Source of the DNA: Crocodylus rhombifer
Taxonomy: Eukaryota; Chordata; Crocodylia; Crocodylidae
DNA: 64,000 bases
Reading direction: 5' to 3'
Assembly: GCA_038503035.1 (NCBI GenBank)
Contig: JAVSML010000028.1
Location: 255,464 to 319,463 of the forward strand
The notes under the pieces are model-generated. The model was not told where the DNA came from. It ran no database searches and saw only the letters and a program-made list of their open reading frames with translations. Made by a program: the position numbers and the translations under genes. Shown in pieces: positions 59,555 to 64,000 of this stretch (position 1 is the first letter of the stretch; every line of letters starts with the position of its first letter).

Positions 59555-59900
59555 CGGGATGCCCCGCTGCTCCCGGCTCTGCTGCGGTCAACTCCGCTGT
59601 AGCCGGCGTCCACCGCGTGGCTCCCGGCTCCGGCGTTGTCTGCCCTGCTATCGCCGGCCCTGCTGCTCCCGGTTCGGCGCTTACCGTCTCTGCGCCTCCC
59701 AGCTTGGGTGCAGCCGGCGTCTGTTGCCACGATCCCGGTACCGCCATTACCGGTACCGTCGCCGCCGGCGCTTCTGCCGCCGGCGTACCTTGCGCCGCTC
59801 CAGGCTCTGCTGCTTCCGGCTCGGCCGCTGCTGGTTCTGCTGCCGCTGGCGTTCCTCGCGTCGCGCCCGGTTCCGCTCGTCCCAGGACCGCTTTCTGCCG
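59555..59900. repeat. GC-rich imperfect repeats in LTR
   Basis: Variants of gctgctcccggctctgctgc and gccggcgt recur every 15-50 bp. The plus-strand frame encodes Ala/Gly/Pro/Ser-rich repeats and the minus-strand frame Ala/Glu/Pro repeats. This explains long open frames on both strands without a gene. Confidence 0.75.
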
Positions 59901-61222
59901 GAGCCTCCATCCTCCTCTAGCCAGGGTAGGGGTGCTGCTTTTATCAGCCCGGGCCGGTCCCACATCGGCCCGGTTTACGTTCCAGCAAACTTTCAATCCC
60001 CGGCCAGACTTCCGGGTCCAATCCCGGAAGTTGGACGGCACCCGGGGCTTTCTCACTCGGGCCGGGTCCCCGGGGGTCCTGGCCCCCTCACAGCTGTTAT
60101 TTGAACCAGAGCATTCTGAAGTTTCTGAAACTCCTACCACATAGTGCCCAACTGGCCAACACAGCTGCAAGTTAAAAGGACTTGTCTTTTCAGTTGAAGG
60201 AAATCATTGTTAGAAGGCTTGGCTGAACAGGGGCATAATGAGTTATCCGAAAGCCACTAGTTTTGCAATCAGTTGATACAATCAATATTTAACAAACAGT
60301 TGTGACAGCTGCAGCACTGGTCAAACAGTTTATTATGAATTCTATGTACTAATCAGGTGTTGAATTTTAAACAAACGGATTTTGATTATCTTCTATTTTT
60401 TATTATCATCATTATTATTATTATTGTAAGGCCATATCCAAATAAATTTTATAAAGAATCCCTTTCCAGGGAGCTGTTTGCTATAAAGTCCATTTTTGTC
60501 TTGAACTGCACAAAATTGTCTAAGGCAGGATGACTGAAACATCTAAAATAGAAGAATAATGACTTAGGAACATCAGGATGAATTTTTAAACAAATAAGCA
60601 CTCCTGGTAAACTTCACAAATATTTTTTTTTGAATTCCCATGTTTATGAATTACCCATTAGTTGTGAGAACACCTACACGCATGCAATACAAATTTATGA
60701 ACATTTGACAGCAAACCAAATGCAATGCTTCTGTTCACAAGTATATGAGCAGATCTGGATTTTTACTTGTCAGCCAGCTATTAACATGTACTGCCCAGCC
60801 ACACTGTGTGTTGCACAAAACTTGAAAACTCAAGGCAGTTTACTGTGGGATTTTTCTGCCAGGTGTTGTCAAGCCCTAAATATATAGAGTTTCTTTACTT
60901 TCATTGGTAGGCAGAACCCTTGGATACCATGGAAATGGGTGGATTATAAGAATCAGAAAAGACTGAAATAAATAGAGAAAATTGCCATTTGGTATTAGTG
61001 TTTGTCCTTAAAAGTTATGGGTAACTTTACATAATTAAATAACATTACCTCAGTGTTTCCTGTATAGGAAAGCACGTTAATGATAAACCTATTGAAATGT
61101 ACAGATTTGTACGTGTTGTTACTGGCCTTTAACTCCCAGGAAAAGCCTGGTTTCTGTAAATAGAACATGTATCCATGGCAATGTACAGTTGAGTTTTTTA
61201 ACCTTTCAACACATAAAAATGG

Positions 61223-61250
61223 TAATTATTTTATTTATTTATTTATTTTA
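61223..61250. repeat. (TTTA)n microsatellite
   Basis: Run of attta units with one early interruption. Confidence 0.85.
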
Positions 61251-62755
61251 AGCACTTCCCTAGTTATTATAGCCATAACTATCTTGGGATTGGGCACTTC
61301 CTAGGAGCAAAAATCTATCAGGTTAAAGGCTGGGTTAACTGCCAGGAAGTGCTCAACCTGAAGGTCATTATTGCTTAATTACCTTATTATTTTCTGCCAG
61401 TTTAGCTTGTGAAGTGGCACTCAAAGCAATAGGTACTTGGTGCACTTAGACAGAGCATTCAAAGAAATTCTATTTCCTTTGTTCTTGATGTTAAGGAGTT
61501 CTTTGCAAATGAATGCATCCTGTGATGAAGTAGGAGCACAATGACTCCTATGCCCAATATTCCTGTCTTGTATGACAGCTACATCTACAAGTATATTTTT
61601 TAATTGCGTTAAAGGTACACACAGTGTGTGCCTTGAGGAGGTAGTGCGCCAAGCCTATATTTTTTGGCTATCTTTTCACATTGTGTAATAGTCTCTGCCA
61701 TGTTGCTCCTTGCTGTAAAAACAATCAGCTTTGAATGTCTGAGGGCTAATTCCTGCCAACTACTGAGCATTCTGTTTTCAACCCTGCAAAGGACTTGGAA
61801 ACACATGCTTAGCTTTAAGTCTGTGAGTAGTTCTCATTGAAGTTTGTAAGGTAAATTACTTGATGGAAACTGGCTGCCTTTTGTGCTTTGCTGGATTGAA
61901 GCAAGAGTGCTCAGCACCTTGTTGGACTCAGATCTTGAACCCCAATCCTATACCAGAGAAGTCAACAGGAGTTTTGCTACTGATTTCAAATGGGAATTGA
62001 GTCAAGACTTTAGGGCTTTCCTACATAGGGAAAGGGCACAGGTTAGCATAGTGATTATACCTAAATGGCTGGTATCCATATCGCACAATCAGTAGGGGCA
62101 TTAACTAGACAGATAATATACATTCTACTTTCCTATTTGAAAGCTCATTTAGTAGTGCAGTGTAGTTTGTGGGTACATCTTCATTTACTACTAGCTTAGG
62201 TGGTTCTCCAGCTGCCATTCTATATTGCTTTGTATTCCAAAGGGACCAAAAAATCTATTTGCTTATGTGTCCTCTACTGTTTTGGGCTGTTGTTCACACA
62301 TAACTATGGTAGATCTCCTGGCTTGTCTGGGACAGAACTGGCTGAAAAAAAAGCTGTCCTGAAACAATTCATTTGGGGGAGGGGGGTGGCTAGAGGGGAG
62401 GGGAGGGAGAATAGATTATGATGATCCTGTTTAGTTTTTTTTCCTCTTGGGAAAAATGCATATACTTCATCATTGATTTTGTTATGTAGAGATTCTTTGG
62501 TTCTGACTCATGGGTAACTAGTAGCCTGCAGGGGACTTTCCATTGTTTTGCAAAATGAATTTCTATATTAGCTTTCATCTGTACAATGAGGCAAACTGGA
62601 ATTCCCAAATCAAAGCAATTTTGAGCTTTGGAGGTAGTTTGCCTGGATCCATATTCTAACCTAATCTATTAGATTGTAATTTAGAAGAAATTGTAGGTTC
62701 AGGCTTCAAAAGTGGAGTCTACAGCTCAGCTGTATGGATGTGCATGTGGAAAATG

Positions 62756-62785
62756 AACACACACACACACACACACACACACACA
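62756..62785. repeat. (CA)n microsatellite
   Basis: About 15 uninterrupted ac units. Confidence 0.9.
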
Positions 62786-64000
62786 TTACAGTACTAGATA
62801 GCTAAATAGAGAGCAATGCTGAAATGTTTATCTACTGTACAGGTTAGATTTTAAAATCTTATCATGATAAATAACCACCCTGACCCCACAATTCTGCTTC
62901 TTTGCAGAGAAAAGAAATACAGGAGACCAGAGGCATCTTTTTCTTCTTTTAGAGAATCTCTCTTAAATTATAATCAGTGTCATCAGAATGATGCTAGGAA
63001 AAAATCTCTGAAGCTTTCCAAAGGCATTCATGATGGTGGGAGCCATGAAAACAGGACTTGGAGATTAATCCACTGGAATAATCATTTATCACTAAGGCTT
63101 TTGCTGAAATGGAGTCACCAATCTATATTATTTCCTAATAAACAAACATGTAAAACATGTCATCTGGAAGAAAGGATAAAAGCTAAGTGGGAAGGTGATC
63201 TATATTTAGAATGCTGTATCAAATAGATGAATGAAGGGATATATGTGAACAGATTAATATGATATCAGCAAAGCAAGAAACAGAGTACATTGTTTAAATG
63301 TTATTCCATTGGTTTAAATTACGTTGGACAGATCATATATAGAAAATGGACATAAAGAAAATAGAGATGGGGTCAATACAAATGTTCAAATGTTGTGACA
63401 TGGGGAGAATGCATAATCCAGATGTAGGTCTGGATCAGCATTTTGTAGCTGACCTGAATTTCTTCAGTGTGGCAAACAAGGCTGCTGAATTTAAAATCAA
63501 CCATAATTTGCAGAGGATGCAGGAGGAGAGGATTACATTCATATCCACATTTTCCTGCTCAGACCTAACACTAGTTACTGAAATTGTTGCTTTTAGGTAC
63601 ATGGAAATGGGAAAACTAAGGTTACAAGGTTCGAGGGACCTGATGCACATATACTTAGAACTTGTATTAGTATGAAATAGTTTACAAAAGCAGATATCTC
63701 TCTAGACTCTAAATTACAATCAACTTAAATACTACAAAACCAAATTAATGGATGATATATCTCTCTTGTCAGAATCAATTTTATGCACCAGTAATGCAAG
63801 GTTTCTTTTCCTAATTTGTGGGAATTGCCAGAACCTCACTGGCCCAGGAATCTATATAAAATCAGAATTTCTCTCAAGACATTTAAGAAAAGCTGGGACC
63901 CATATAGAGGGGTGATCTGATGGATTTTAAACTAGTTTCAGGACAAGATGCAAAGCATGTGAGCCTGTCAAAACTGGAGCAGGGAATATTACTTATAGAG

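Larger units (their letters stand above)
59137..60092. mobile_element. CpG-rich solo LTR with 4-bp target duplication
   Basis: The block starts TGTGGGGGG and ends CCCCCTCACA, so it has TG...CA termini that are also inverted repeats. The bases gctg flank both sides (59133-59136 and 60093-60096). The composition switches sharply to CpG-rich between exactly these points. On the minus strand ctgataaaag (59938-59947) is a possible TATA box, with attgg-type boxes upstream, suggesting minus orientation. No internal retroviral genes adjoin it, so it would be a solo LTR. The exact family (ERV or Gypsy) is unknown. The length of about 956 bp includes a gap. Confidence 0.68.
60097..64000. other. Unique AT-rich intergenic sequence
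   Basis: No exon or full element recognised. It contains (ATT)n at about 60406-60426, (TTTA)n at 61223-61250 and (CA)n at 62756-62785. An old repeat trace lies at 61958-61998. Frames 62864-63226 and 63346-63675 (about 110-120 codons) have no motif I can place. Confidence 0.45.

Noticed and set aside
59265..60170. A 301-codon minus-strand open frame and a 280-codon plus-strand frame
   Set aside because: Both run through the 100-N gap and consist of Ala/Pro/Gly/Glu-rich repeats from GC-rich tandem DNA. Open frames on both strands in the same place are compositional.
62864..63675. Two plus-strand frames of 120 and 109 codons
   Set aside because: No recognisable domain. A Cys-containing stretch (CKTCHLEER) vaguely suggested an L1 C-terminus, but the flanks do not support it.
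1..64000. Prokaryotic-style features such as operons, CRISPR arrays and phage genes
   Set aside because: Repeat classes, base composition and lack of gene density identify a vertebrate genome; regularly spaced direct repeats with unique spacers were not seen.

Overview
This window looks like non-coding vertebrate DNA. The mix of repeats points to a sauropsid, most likely a crocodilian and otherwise a turtle. Several CR1 LINE copies end in tails of the tatgaatc type. There are many hAT transposons and hAT MITEs, a second MITE family with GGG ends and 3-bp target duplications, one old L1-clade LINE, MIR-like SINE copies and (TG)n/(CA)n microsatellites. I recognise no host protein-coding exon, tRNA, rRNA or CRISPR array. 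The taxon is inferred from repeat content only.

Left third (1-24.4 kb). A decayed 4.75-kb hAT transposon (1345-6090) has 8-bp target duplications and a broken BED-type transposase on the minus strand. It is followed by a plus-strand CR1 (6218-8529), a CR1 3' fragment whose tail is split by a 449-bp MITE (11745-12440), an ancient CR1-like fragment (15480-15720), and two minus-strand CR1s placed head to tail (15978-17206 and 17328-19855). The rest is unique AT-rich sequence.

Middle (24.4-39 kb). This is a stack of nested insertions. An L1-clade element on the minus strand (about 24425-30100) keeps remnants of both ORF1 and ORF2, and is interrupted by a 778-bp hAT MITE and a 211-bp GGG-type MITE. 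Next come a MER5-like hAT element enclosing an old CR1 that itself contains MITE sequence (31144-33509), a TA-duplicating DNA transposon (33947-34635), a MIR-like SINE, and a GGG-type MITE whose left terminal repeat is split by a second hAT MITE (36589-37842).

Right third (39-64 kb). Mostly unique sequence, including an AT-rich block with an RFX X-box-like site (42065-42078). It also holds a purine-rich degenerate minisatellite, a 2-kb GGG-type element with possible coding remnants, a second MIR-like SINE, a duplicated (TG)n unit, a palindromic MITE, a hAT-type element with a CR1 in its middle (54495-56194), an LTR-like block (57606-58340), and a CpG-rich solo LTR (59137-60092) that contains a 100-N assembly gap.

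The elements do not form a pathway. Their value is as a layered record of insertions: young over old can be read at several nested sites. All transposon genes seen carry frameshifts, stops or lost catalytic residues.
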